Shown: one piece after another, positions 35,516 to 43,612 of the stretch
Position numbering within the stretch: position 1 is the first letter of the stretch
Layout: each line of letters starts with the position of its first letter
Assembly: GCF_032248695.1 (NCBI RefSeq)
Contig: NZ_JAVHXC010000004.1
Span: 62,001-126,000, forward strand
Direction: 5' to 3'
Origin: Dietzia sp032248695
Lineage (GTDB): Bacteria; Actinomycetota; Actinomycetes; Mycobacteriales; Mycobacteriaceae
Length of the DNA: 64,000 nucleotides
Translations under genes and position numbers: made by a program
Notes under the pieces: generated by a model
What the model saw: the letters and a program-made list of their open reading frames with translations, nothing else
What the model was told of the DNA's origin: nothing
The model's database searches: none

Positions 35516-35695
35516 ATGGACGCGTGGACGGACTACGTCGAGTGGTCGGGGCTGGACGTGACCCGGCTGCCGGGAGCCGCCGACGCCCACGAGGGGGCTG
35601 CCGGCCCGGTCACGGCGCGGCGGCGCGGGAGGGTCTGTGTCCTCCGCCGGCCGATCCGGCTCAGAGGCGGGCGGCGAGCTCGACGCCCTGCCTGA
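35516..35695 (+). CDS. Possible small ORF or gene remnant
   Basis: A 59-codon frame starting MDAWTDYVEWSGLDVTRLPG after a strong AAGGGGGG ribosome site (35504-35511); TAGCCT at 35462-35467 may be a -10 box. GC-rich third positions through about codon 37 look coding, but the end runs into the 3' end of the convergent fadH gene and turns Arg-rich. It may be a truncated N-terminus of a lost gene or a true small protein. No family recognised. Confidence 0.3.
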   Translation: MDAWTDYVEWSGLDVTRLPGAADAHEGAAGPVTARRRGRVCVLRRPIRLRGGRRARRPA

Positions 35696-37868
35696 TCGCC
35701 CGCTCGGCGTCCAGCTCCGCGGCCACGTCCGCCCCGCCGATCACGTGGACGCGGCCGCCCACCCCGCCGCCCGGCTGATCGGACAACTCATCGACCAGGT
35801 CCCGCACGGATTCCTGGCCGGCGCACACCACGACCGAGTCCACCCGCACGACCCGGGGACGGCCGTCGGAGTCGAGGATGTGCAGCCCGTCGTCGTCGAC
35901 CCTCACATACGTCACGCCCGTGTACTGCAGGACTCCCCCGGCCTCGAGCTCGGCGCGGTGCACCCACCCGGTGGTCTTCCCGAGGCCGCGGCCGATGCGG
36001 GTGGTCTTGCGCTGGAGCAGGTGCACCTCGTGCGCCGGGGCGTCGCGCACGGCGGTCCCCAGTCCCCCGCGCGCCTGCGCCGGGTCGGCCACGCCCCAGT
36101 GCCGACGCCACGCCTCGACATCCGTGGAGTGGCCGTGGGCGCGGGAGCCGTCGAGTGCCAGCCCCGACCCACCGGCCAGGAGGAACTGCGCCACGTCCAC
36201 GCCGATTCCGCCGGCGCCGATCACCGCGACGCGGCGGCCGGGAGTGCGCGCGCCGGTGAGCAGCTCAGGATAGGTCATCACCATCGGGTGCCCGGCGCCG
36301 GGAATGGTGATGTCGCGCGGCCGGACGCCGGTCGCCACCACCACGTGGTCGAACCCCGCGAGCTCCGCCGCGGTGGGCGCGTGCCCCAGGCGGACGGGCA
36401 CGCCCAGCACGTCGAGCCGCCGGGAGAAGTAGGCCAACGACGCCGCGAACTCCTCCTTGCCCGGCACGCGCATCGCGTAGCGGAACTGGCCGCCGATCGC
36501 GCCGGTGGCCTCGAACACCTCCACCGCCAGCCCACGCGACGCCGCGGCCTCCGCGCACGCCAGGCCCGCCGGTCCCGCGCCCACCACGGCGACCCTCCCC
36601 CCGGCCCGCGCCCCTGCCCACGCAGCCTGAGCCCCGGCCCGCGCCCCGGCCAGCGCCCCGGCTCGCCCATTCCGCGAGCCGTCGCTTGTGTACGTTTTTC
36701 TGTCGGACGTCCTGGGGAAACGCTGACGCAAGTGACGGCTGTCCGCCGGCGCCGGGGTGAGCACCAGCTCGGTCTCCCTGCCCGCGCGCGGATTGACCAG
36801 GCACGACGCGCGCTTGCCCGCGAAGGTGTGGTCGAGGCAGGCCTGGTTGCAGGCGATGCAGACGTTGATCTCGTCGGCCCGCCCCTCGGCGACCTTGGCG
36901 GGGAACGCGGGGTCGGCCAGCAGCGGACGTGCCATGGAGACGAGGTCGGCCGCGCCGTCGGCGAGGATCCGCTCGGCCACCTCCGGGGTGTTGATGCGGT
37001 TGGAGGCGATCACCGGCACCCCGACGGCGCCCTTGAGCCGCGCGGTGACGTCGGCGAAAGCGGCGCGCGGGACCGAGGTGACGATGGTGGGGATCCGGGA
37101 TTCGTGCCAGCCGATGCCGGTGTTGAACACGTCCACACCGGCGGCCTCGAGGCGTTGGGCGAGCTCGGCCGTCTCGTCCCAGGTCTGCCCGTCCTCCACC
37201 AGGTCGAGCAGGCTGATCCGGTACTGCACCAGGAAGTCAGACCCCACCTCGGCCCGGATGCGGCGCACGATCTCCTCGGGGAAGCGCATCCGCTTGTCGG
37301 CCGTGCCACCCCAGGCGTCGGTGCGGTGGTTGGTGCGCGCGGCGAGGAACTGGTTGATGAGGTAGCCCTCGGAGCCCATGATCTCGACGCCGTCATAGCC
37401 CGCGCGTCGGGCCAGTCGCGCGGCCCGGACCCAGTGGTCGATGGTCCGCTCGACGCCGCGGGAGCTCAGGGCCCGGGCGCCGAACCAACTGATGGGCGAC
37501 CTGGTGGACGAAGCCGAGCGGACCAGCGGGTGGTAACCGTAGCGCCCGGCGTGCAGGACCTGCAGCAGGATGTGTGCGCCCTCGGCGTGGACGGCGTCGG
37601 TGAGCCCGCGGTGCGCGTCGGCCACCCGCCGCGAGGCCATCATCGACCCCGCCGGCAGCAGCCAGCCCTCGACGTTCGGCGCGTAGCCGCCGGTGACGAG
37701 CAGGGCCGCGCCGCCGCGCGCCCGTTCGGCGAAGTAGGCGGTGAGCTCGGGCAGGTGGCGGGTGCGGTCCTCCAGCCCCGTGTGCATCGAGCCCATCACC
37801 ACGCGGTTGCGCAGGGTGAGGTGCCCGACGGCGAGGGGGCTCAGGAGGTGGGGGTGGCTCGGGCTCAT
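35661..37868 (-). CDS. fadH: 2,4-dienoyl-CoA reductase (NADPH), FadH-like
   Basis: 735 residues of the old-yellow-enzyme/FeS flavoenzyme family. It reduces 2,4-dienoyl-CoA intermediates so unsaturated fatty acids can be beta-oxidised. The N-terminal TIM barrel (1-330) has RNRVVMGSMHTGLE and GYDGVEIMGSEGYLINQFL; the 4Fe-4S Cys are 337, 340, 344 and 356 (CIACNQAC). FAD/NADPH domains follow with GAGPAG (430-435) and GAGGIG. It is about 60 residues longer than E. coli FadH because of an Ala/Gly/Arg-rich linker (371-424). ATG 37868 has CACAAT seven bases upstream, perhaps leaderless. Confidence 0.88.
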   Translation of the reverse strand: MSPSHPHLLSPLAVGHLTLRNRVVMGSMHTGLEDRTRHLPELTAYFAERARGGAALLVTGGYAPNVEGWLLPAGSMMASRRVADAHRGLTDAVHAEGAHILLQVLHAGRYGYHPLVRSASSTRSPISWFGARALSSRGVERTIDHWVRAARLARRAGYDGVEIMGSEGYLINQFLAARTNHRTDAWGGTADKRMRFPEEIVRRIRAEVGSDFLVQYRISLLDLVEDGQTWDETAELAQRLEAAGVDVFNTGIGWHESRIPTIVTSVPRAAFADVTARLKGAVGVPVIASNRINTPEVAERILADGAADLVSMARPLLADPAFPAKVAEGRADEINVCIACNQACLDHTFAGKRASCLVNPRAGRETELVLTPAPADSRHLRQRFPRTSDRKTYTSDGSRNGRAGALAGARAGAQAAWAGARAGGRVAVVGAGPAGLACAEAAASRGLAVEVFEATGAIGGQFRYAMRVPGKEEFAASLAYFSRRLDVLGVPVRLGHAPTAAELAGFDHVVVATGVRPRDITIPGAGHPMVMTYPELLTGARTPGRRVAVIGAGGIGVDVAQFLLAGGSGLALDGSRAHGHSTDVEAWRRHWGVADPAQARGGLGTAVRDAPAHEVHLLQRKTTRIGRGLGKTTGWVHRAELEAGGVLQYTGVTYVRVDDDGLHILDSDGRPRVVRVDSVVVCAGQESVRDLVDELSDQPGGGVGGRVHVIGGADVAAELDAERAIRQGVELAARL

Positions 37869-38186
37869 GGGGCTGATTGTGCCCGCCGGGCCTCCGAACT
37901 TACTCGGCAGTAGGGGAATTTTCCCTCACAGATTCCGCGGACCCGCCGCGCCGATGCGGGCCGATCACGGGGCCTCAAGGCCCTTCCCGGCCGCGACGCG
38001 CGCCGAAACTGAACGATCGTATATGTGATGCATCAGCGCGACACCCGGCTGACCAGCGATAATCCGGGCTCGAGCCCGCCCGGGCACCGGGGGTGACCGC
38101 GGGTGGCCAGCGGCGAGGTGGACATACCGTCAGATCCGCGGCCCCCCTCGCCGCGTCCACATCCCCCATATCCCTCAGGACCCCTC
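37869..38186. promoter_or_regulatory. Divergent intergenic region between fadH and the first CAP gene
   Basis: 318 bases without a gene. Next to fadH are two overlapping imperfect inverted repeats, CTTACT-CGGC-AGTAGG (37899-37914) and GGGAA-TT-TTCCC (37914-37925), candidate operators. Farther right, the AT-rich stretch around 38014-38035 holds the palindrome TGATGCATCA (38026-38035) and is the likeliest promoter area for the CAP gene. Confidence 0.4.
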
Positions 38187-38720
38187 ATGACACGCATCGT
38201 CAGGCTCCGCATCCGCGCCGTCGCGCTCGCGGCCGCGACCTTCACCGTCCTGGCCGCCCCGGCCACCTGGGCCCAGTCCCTCGAATTCACCCTCGCCGCA
38301 CCCGCCCCGTGCGAGCAGGCCACCGCCGCCGAGCTCGAGCAGGTGGTCGCGGACATCCACGAGCACACCAACCTCCGACGCGCCGAGGCCGAGGTCGCCC
38401 CCGTCGCCCGTCTCGACACCCTCGACGGGATCGCCCGGAACTGGAGCGAGCGGATGGCCGCCGGGGACCGGATGTACCACAACCCACGCGTGCGGGCCGA
38501 GATCACCGCCGCGTTCCCCGGGCAGTGGCGCAGTTACGGCGAGAACGTCCTGCAGAACTGGTGCGGCGTCTCCGGAGACGCTCTTGTCCAGCAGTGGATG
38601 AACTCCCCACCCCACCGCGTGAACCTACTGGACCCGCGGCACACCCACCTCGGTGTGGGCGTCGACGTCGCCGACAGCCGGAAGCTGTACTCCACCCAGA
38701 ACTTCGTCGCCCTGCGCTGA
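38187..38720 (+). CDS. Secreted CAP-domain (SCP/YkwD-like) protein 1
   Basis: 177 residues from ATG 38187 with AGGA seven bases upstream. Signal peptide to about ATWA (residues 1-31). The CAP domain follows: HEHTNLRRAEAEVAPV, WSERMAAGDRMYHNP, YGENVLQNW and WMNSPPHRVNLLDP, with the usual His/Glu and HRxN-type signature present. Two Cys (about 37 and 130) could form a disulfide. Function of bacterial CAP proteins is unsettled; envelope or lipid binding and cell-wall roles have been proposed. First of three such genes in a row. Confidence 0.82.
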   Translation: MTRIVRLRIRAVALAAATFTVLAAPATWAQSLEFTLAAPAPCEQATAAELEQVVADIHEHTNLRRAEAEVAPVARLDTLDGIARNWSERMAAGDRMYHNPRVRAEITAAFPGQWRSYGENVLQNWCGVSGDALVQQWMNSPPHRVNLLDPRHTHLGVGVDVADSRKLYSTQNFVALR

Positions 38721-38756
38721 GCCACGGACGGCTCCACACCTGCCGCCCCCGCCTCC

Positions 38757-38852
38757 GTCCCATGCGGAGTCGGGGGCGGCGCCGTCTCCGGCGGGGCCGG
38801 GGGCGACGCCGTCCCACCCGGAGTCGGGGGCGGCACCGTCTCCGGTGGGGTG
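38757..38852 (+). repeat. 54-base tandem repeat between CAP genes
   Basis: Units start at 38757 and 38811 (GTCCCA...) and agree at about 36 of the first 40 bases. The second copy fades after about 42 bases. It lies in the spacer after the first CAP gene, is GC-rich, and each unit contains CGGAG and CTCCG that could pair. Confidence 0.6.
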
Positions 38853-38873
38853 CCGCGATGTAACGCCTGTGAC

Positions 38874-38879
38874 TAGAGT
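38874..38879 (+). promoter_or_regulatory. Probable -10 box of CAP-family gene 2
   Basis: TAGAGT, preceded by GTAACGCCTGTGAC. The latter resembles a pair of GTAAC-type half sites, as described for MtrA boxes; that link is only a suggestion. Confidence 0.35.
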
Positions 38880-38986
38880 GACGACAGATGCAGGAGTGAC
38901 TCGGGTGCGGCATCACGTCCCCGGCCCGGTCGTTCCCCTACACGCCGGCCGCGGCACCCACCGCGGCCCGAGGAAAGGACCAACGC

Positions 38987-39622
38987 GTGCGTCGTCACCT
39001 CCGCCCCGCCATCGCCGCGGGCGCCGCGACCCTGCTTCTCGTCTCCGGCGCTGGCTCCGCGTCCGCACAGGGCTCGCTCGAGTTCACGCTGCCGTTCGGC
39101 CTGGTGATCCCCGGCCTGTCCTCGCTCGCCCCGGCGGCGGCGCCCGAGCCCGCAGCGGCGGTCGCGGGCGACCCGTCCGGCGATCTCCTGCCCGAGGAGG
39201 TCCGGCTCATGGCGTTCGAGGGCAGCGTCGTGGCGGCCGTCAACGAGGCCCGCCTCGTGGTGGGCGCCGACCGACTCGTCACCGACCCGGCCCTGGAGGC
39301 ATCCGCCCGGGAGCGCGCCGCCGAGCTCGCCGCCGGCGGACCCGAGGCCGACGAGACCCCCGCCCCCGCCGACGCCCCGACCACCGGCACCCCCGCCGGC
39401 GAGGCGACCGGGGACGCCGACGCCGAGGCCGACCCCGACGCCGACCGCACGGTGGTCAACCTGCCCGCCGGCGGCACCCCGCAGAAGACCCTGTCCGCGA
39501 TGCTCACCGACACCGAGATGCGCGAGCGCATGCTCGACGGCGGCTTCACGCGGGTCGGCGTGGGAGTGGCGACCGCCGAGGACGGCACCGTGCTCGTCGT
39601 CCAGGACTACGCCCGCGGCTGA
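38987..39622 (+). CDS. Secreted CAP-family protein 2, degenerate
   Basis: 211 residues from GTG 38987 behind AGGAAAGG. Signal peptide 1-27 (ending ASAQG). An N-terminal helix resembles the CAP family (VVAAVNEARLVVGADRLVTD, ASARERAAELAAG). The middle is a low-complexity Ala/Asp/Pro/Thr linker (about 120-155) and the end resembles the last CAP strand (VGVGVATAEDGTVLVVQDY). The GENV and HRxN motifs of its neighbours are absent, so the active cavity is probably lost. Confidence 0.65.
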   Translation: MRRHLRPAIAAGAATLLLVSGAGSASAQGSLEFTLPFGLVIPGLSSLAPAAAPEPAAAVAGDPSGDLLPEEVRLMAFEGSVVAAVNEARLVVGADRLVTDPALEASARERAAELAAGGPEADETPAPADAPTTGTPAGEATGDADAEADPDADRTVVNLPAGGTPQKTLSAMLTDTEMRERMLDGGFTRVGVGVATAEDGTVLVVQDYARG

Positions 39623-39698
39623 CCCACACACCCGTCCAGTGGGGGTGCGCCCGCACACGGTCGGGCGCAGGTCAGGACGGTCACCGGGTGATGACGGC

Positions 39699-39728
39699 TA
39701 GCTTAGGGCGCCCGCCCGGCCCTAGCGT
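39699..39728 (+). promoter_or_regulatory. Two possible -10 boxes of CAP-family gene 3
   Basis: TAGCTT (39699-39704) and TAGCGT (39723-39728) both lie in the 159-base spacer before GTG 39782. Either could start transcription. Confidence 0.3.
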
Positions 39729-39781
39729 GCCGGCTGGCGATCCGACCGTCGGGTCGCAGCACGCGAAAGGCACCCACACCC

Positions 39782-40360
39782 GTGACCCGAGCCCTCCACC
39801 ATCTGCGCCGCGGCCTGATCCTGGTCGCCGCCGCGTCCGCCACCGTCGCCCTCGGCGCGGGACCCCAGGCGTCGGCCCAGGCCTCGGCCGAGGCGCCCCA
39901 GGCCCAGCTGCCGCAGATCCACCTGCCCGGCCTGACGATCGGGTTCGCCCCCGCACCCACCGGCGGCGCGCCCACCCTGGATCCGGCCTCCGCCGAGTAC
40001 CGCGCCCAGCTCGAGGCCGCCACCAACGCCGCGCGCACCGCACACGGCCTCGCGCCGCTGCAGAGCCACGGTGGCCTGACCGACGTCGCGGTCCGCTGGA
40101 GCGGCGTGCAGGCCACTCAGAACCGCATGTTCCACAACCCGAACGTGCGCGGCGAGATCCCCGGTGGCTGGCGCCACTTCGGCGAGAACGTGCTGCAGAA
40201 CTACGCCCACGCCACCCCGCAGCAGCTGGTGGACCAGTGGATGAACTCCCCCAGCCACCGCGCCAATCTGCTCAACCCGGGCCACACCTCGATGGGCATG
40301 GGCGCCGCCGTGGCCGCGGACGGCAAGCTCTACGCGACCCAGGTGTTCGCCCGCTACTGA
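39782..40360 (+). CDS. Secreted CAP-domain (SCP/YkwD-like) protein 3
   Basis: 192 residues from GTG 39782, with GAAAGG about 11 bases upstream. Signal peptide to about ASAQA (residue 34). The CAP domain has NAARTAHGLAPLQ, RWSGVQATQNRMFHNP, FGENVLQNYAHA and WMNSPSHRANLLNP. It is closely related to the first CAP gene (same ENVLQN and QWMNSP strings), so the pair probably arose by duplication. No Cys in the mature part. Confidence 0.83.
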   Translation: MTRALHHLRRGLILVAAASATVALGAGPQASAQASAEAPQAQLPQIHLPGLTIGFAPAPTGGAPTLDPASAEYRAQLEAATNAARTAHGLAPLQSHGGLTDVAVRWSGVQATQNRMFHNPNVRGEIPGGWRHFGENVLQNYAHATPQQLVDQWMNSPSHRANLLNPGHTSMGMGAAVAADGKLYATQVFARY

Positions 40361-40397
40361 CGCCGCCCCGCCCGGCCGCCCCGCGCCGTGGCGCGCG

Positions 40398-40934
40398 TCA
40401 GGCGGGTACGCCCGCGAGCAGCGCGGCCAACCCCTGCTCGAACCGCGCGTCGAACTCGACCGGCGGCGTGGCGGGATCGGCCACCGTGAGGTTGTGGTGG
40501 GTCTGCTCCTCCAGGCTCAGCCCCACGACGTAGGCCGTGAGCGCGGTGGTGAGTCCCGGTGCCCGCTCCCCCAGCCCGTGACGGGCGCACGCCCCCTCGA
40601 CGGCGTCCGCGACCGGGTTCGTGGCCCCCGCCGCGAGGCCCAGCGCGACGATCTCCGCCCCGTCCGGCACCCCCGTGACCGCCGCCCGCAGCGCCGCGCC
40701 GACCGCCCGCAGGTCGTCGGCGGCGGACGCACCGGGATCGACCGGGCCCATCGCCGCGAGGATGCGCTCGGCGACGGCGGTGAGCAGCGCCTGCTTGGAC
40801 GGCACGTGCCAGTACAGCGCGCTCGGCTGCACGCCCAGCCGGGTCGCCAGCGTGCGCATCGACATGCCGGGCAGCCCCGCCTCGCGGAGCAGGTCGAGCG
40901 CGGTATCGACGACAGCCGTCGTGGTCAGGGCCAT
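40398..40934 (-). CDS. bioQ: TetR-family regulator, BioQ-like repressor of biotin genes
   Basis: 178 residues from ATG 40934. N-terminal helix-turn-helix (about 3-50: VVDTALDLLREAGLPGMSMR, LATRLGVQPSALYWHVPSK). The C-terminal TetR_C-type ligand domain has ALTAYVVGLSLEEQ. It is divergent from bioB, and the gap holds four copies of a TGAAC-N3-G[TT/TA]CA palindrome, the BioQ type. The start is chosen because TAGGAT (40943-40948) lies eight bases upstream, giving a nearly leaderless transcript. It should repress both itself and bioBAFD when biotin is sufficient. Confidence 0.85.
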   Translation of the reverse strand: MALTTTAVVDTALDLLREAGLPGMSMRTLATRLGVQPSALYWHVPSKQALLTAVAERILAAMGPVDPGASAADDLRAVGAALRAAVTGVPDGAEIVALGLAAGATNPVADAVEGACARHGLGERAPGLTTALTAYVVGLSLEEQTHHNLTVADPATPPVEFDARFEQGLAALLAGVPA

Positions 40935-40942
40935 GAGGGCCG

Positions 40943-41054
40943 ATCCTACCGGTCCCGCCGCACCGACCTGAACGCCGTACAGGCACTTCTCCTGAACGCT
41001 GTACAAGTCCGCACTCCTGGGCTAGCTTGAACGGCGTTCAATGAACGGCGTTCA
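40943..41054. promoter_or_regulatory. bioQ-bioB divergent promoters with four BioQ-type operators
   Basis: Operators: TGAACGCCGTACA (40969-40981), TGAACGCTGTACA (40993-41005) and TGAACGGCGTTCA at 41028-41040 and 41042-41054. bioB promoter: -35 TGTACA (41000-41005), 17-base spacer, -10 TAGCTT (41023-41028). bioQ promoter on the other strand: -10 TAGGAT (40943-40948) with a -35 touching operator 1. Operator 4 ends at the bioB Shine-Dalgarno (41054-41060). Confidence 0.8.
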
Positions 41055-41064
41055 GGAGGAAGCC

Positions 41065-42183
41065 ATGCCCACCACGACTCCCCGCTGGCACGAGCTCGCG
41101 GACCACGTACTCGGCGGCGGCGCCATCACCGCGGCGGACGCCCTGGCGGTGCTCGACTCGCCGGACTCCGAGCTCATGGAGGTCGTCGCGGCCGCGTCCC
41201 GGCTGCGCTTCGCGCACTTCGGCAACACCGTCAAGGTCAACTACCTGGTCAACCTCAAATCCGGCCTGTGCCCCGAGGACTGCTTCTACTGCTCGCAGCG
41301 GCTCAACTCCACCGCCGGCATCCTGCGCTACACGTGGCTCGACACCGAGGAGGCCGTCACCGCGGCCAGGGCGGGCATCGCGGCCGGCGCCTCGCGGGTG
41401 TGCCTGGTCGCCAGCGGCACCGGCCCCAGCAACCGCGAGGTCGGCAAGGTCACCGACATCATCGAGGCCATCAAGAGCGACACCCCGGGCGTCGAGGTGT
41501 GCGCGTGCCTCGGCGCGCTGAAGGACGGGCAGGCCGAGAAGCTCTGCGCGAGCGGTGCCGACGCCTACAACCACAACCTCAACACGGCCGAGAGCCACTA
41601 CGAGGAGATCTGCACGACCCACACCTACGCCGACCGCGAGCACACCGTCGCGCAGGCCCACGGCGCGGGCCTGTCGGCGTGCTCCGGCTTCATCGCCGGC
41701 ATGGGCGAGACCCGCGAGCAGCTCGTCGAGCTGGCGCTGGACCTGCGCGCCAAGGAGGTCGACTCGATCCCGGTGAACTTCCTCCTGCCCTTCGACGGCA
41801 CCCCGCTCGAGGGCGTGGACACGCTCACCCCCCGCGACTGCCTGCGCATCCTCGCGATGGTCCGCTTCATCGCCCCCGACACCGAGATCCGCGTGGCCGC
41901 CGGCCGCGAGCGGCACCTGGGCCACCTGCAGGGCATCGCGCTGTACGTCGCCAACTCGCTGTTCCTGGGCGACTACCTCACCAGCGAGGGCCAGCCGGGC
42001 GGCGAGGACCTGCAGATGATCGCCGACGCCGGCCTCGAGGTCCTGCAGCGGGACCAGCCCGCCCACGCCGGTGTGCAGGCCGACCCGGCGACCGCCGCGC
42101 CCGTCGCGGCCCCCGCGAGGCGGGACGAGAAGGTGGCCATCCGCACGCGCGGGGCCGGCACGAGCGAGCCCGCGAACGCCTGA
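41065..42183 (+). CDS. bioB: Biotin synthase
   Basis: 372 residues. Radical-SAM enzyme that inserts sulfur into dethiobiotin to make biotin. The 4Fe-4S motif is CPEDCFYC (Cys69, 73, 76). Other family stretches: NYLVNLKSGL, YNHNLNTAE and IPVNFLLPFDGTPL. The start ATG 41065 follows AGGAGGA (41054-41060); the in-frame ATG 41041 lies inside operator sequence and lacks a ribosome site. The last 40 residues are a disordered Ala/Pro tail. First of bioB-bioA-bioF-bioD. Confidence 0.96.
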   Translation: MPTTTPRWHELADHVLGGGAITAADALAVLDSPDSELMEVVAAASRLRFAHFGNTVKVNYLVNLKSGLCPEDCFYCSQRLNSTAGILRYTWLDTEEAVTAARAGIAAGASRVCLVASGTGPSNREVGKVTDIIEAIKSDTPGVEVCACLGALKDGQAEKLCASGADAYNHNLNTAESHYEEICTTHTYADREHTVAQAHGAGLSACSGFIAGMGETREQLVELALDLRAKEVDSIPVNFLLPFDGTPLEGVDTLTPRDCLRILAMVRFIAPDTEIRVAAGRERHLGHLQGIALYVANSLFLGDYLTSEGQPGGEDLQMIADAGLEVLQRDQPAHAGVQADPATAAPVAAPARRDEKVAIRTRGAGTSEPANA

Positions 42184-42184
42184 C

Positions 42185-43612
42185 ATGTCGGCCTCGGTCC
42201 ACCTCCCCGGCACGCACGACCTCGTCGTCGTCGACACCCCGACCTCCCCGACCACCCGCGGCGAGGGCACGCACCGCGCCGCGCACCCCACCGCGCACCC
42301 CGCCGCGCACCTGGCCGCCGACGCCGCGCGGGCGCGCACCGACGCGCTCCTGGCCGCCGACGCCGAACACGTCTGGCACCCCTACGGCGGCTTCCCCGCC
42401 AGCACCGACCCGCTCCCGGTGGTCTCCGCCGAGGGCGTGCGGCTCCGGCTGGCCGACGGGCGCGAACTCATCGACGGGATGAGTTCGTGGTGGGCGGCCA
42501 TCCACGGCTATCGGCACCCGCACCTCGACGCCGCCGCGCACCGACAGATCGACACCATGAGCCACGTGATGTTCGGCGGACTCACCCACGAGCCGGCCGT
42601 CGAGCTCGCGACGCGCCTCGCGCGGATGGCGCCCGGCGCGCTGAACAAGGTGTTCCTCGCCGACTCGGGCTCAGTGTCCGTGGAGGTCGCGGCGAAGATG
42701 GCGATCCAGTACCAGCGCTCGCTCGGCCACCCGCGCCGCACCCGCCTGGCCACGTGGCGCGGCGGCTACCACGGCGACACCCTGGCACCGATGAGCGTGT
42801 GCGACCCCGACGGTGGCATGCACGCGATGTGGCGCGGCGTGGTGACCGAGCAGGTGTTCGCGCCCACCCCGCCCGGCCACTACGACCCGGCGTACGCCGC
42901 CGAGCTGGGGCGGGTGCTCCGCGCGCACGCCGGCGAGCTGGCCGGGATCATCGTGGAACCGATCGTCCAGGGCGCCGGCGGGATGCGCTTCCACCACCCC
43001 GCCTACCTGCGCGACCTGCGGCGGATCGCCGACGAGACCGGCGCGCTGCTCATATTCGACGAGATCGCCACCGGGTTCGGCCGCACCGGCGAGCTGTGGG
43101 CGGCCGACCACGCGGGCGTCGCGCCCGACGTGATGTGCGTGGGCAAGGCCCTGACCGGCGGCTACCTCACCCTCGCCGCGACGCTCACCACCGACCACGT
43201 GGCCGAGGTGATCAGCGCCGGCGAGGCCGGGGGCCTGGCGCACGGGCCGACGTTCATGGGCAACCCCCTGGCGTGCGCGGTGGCGTGCGCGTCGCTGGAC
43301 CTGGTGGAGGCCGGCGAGTGGCGCGAGCGGGTGCCGCGCATCGAGGCGGGCCTGCGCCGCGGTCTGGCGCCCGCGCGGGAGCTGCGAGGCGTGGCGGACG
43401 TGCGGGTGTTGGGGGCGATCGGGGTGATCCAGCTGGACGCGCCGGTGGAGATGACGACGACGACGAGCGCGATCACCTCCCACGGCGTGTGGCTACGCCC
43501 CTTCCGGGACCTCGTCTACACGATGCCGCCGTTGACCTGCACGGACGCCGAGATCGACCGGATCTGTGCGGCCGCTGTGGCCGGGGCGGCGGCTGCGGGG
43601 GCGGGCCGATGA
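42185..43612 (+). CDS. bioA: Adenosylmethionine-8-amino-7-oxononanoate aminotransferase
   Basis: 475 residues. PLP-dependent class III aminotransferase converting 8-amino-7-oxononanoate to 7,8-diaminononanoate with SAM as amino donor. The PLP Lys321 is in VGKALTGGY and the metal/PLP Asp in LLIFDEIATGFGRTG; WHPYGGF and SSWWAAIHGY are BioA substrate-site stretches. A 50-residue N-terminal extension includes a His/Ala-rich run (THRAAHPTAHPAAHLAA), longer than usual BioA. ATG 42185 is one base after the bioB stop. Confidence 0.94.
   Translation: MSASVHLPGTHDLVVVDTPTSPTTRGEGTHRAAHPTAHPAAHLAADAARARTDALLAADAEHVWHPYGGFPASTDPLPVVSAEGVRLRLADGRELIDGMSSWWAAIHGYRHPHLDAAAHRQIDTMSHVMFGGLTHEPAVELATRLARMAPGALNKVFLADSGSVSVEVAAKMAIQYQRSLGHPRRTRLATWRGGYHGDTLAPMSVCDPDGGMHAMWRGVVTEQVFAPTPPGHYDPAYAAELGRVLRAHAGELAGIIVEPIVQGAGGMRFHHPAYLRDLRRIADETGALLIFDEIATGFGRTGELWAADHAGVAPDVMCVGKALTGGYLTLAATLTTDHVAEVISAGEAGGLAHGPTFMGNPLACAVACASLDLVEAGEWRERVPRIEAGLRRGLAPARELRGVADVRVLGAIGVIQLDAPVEMTTTTSAITSHGVWLRPFRDLVYTMPPLTCTDAEIDRICAAAVAGAAAAGAGR

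Noticed and set aside
38653..40533. 626-codon frame running across all CAP genes
   Set aside because: Out of frame with three signal-peptide proteins and rich in Arg/Pro repeats.
41041..41064. ATG 41041 as the bioB start
   Set aside because: It lies inside the third/fourth operator area with no ribosome site; ATG 41065 has AGGAGGA at correct spacing and matches the family start.
40935..41064. Biotin riboswitch or leader RNA
   Set aside because: The structure is explained by short DNA palindromes of BioQ type next to a TetR gene; no extended leader exists.
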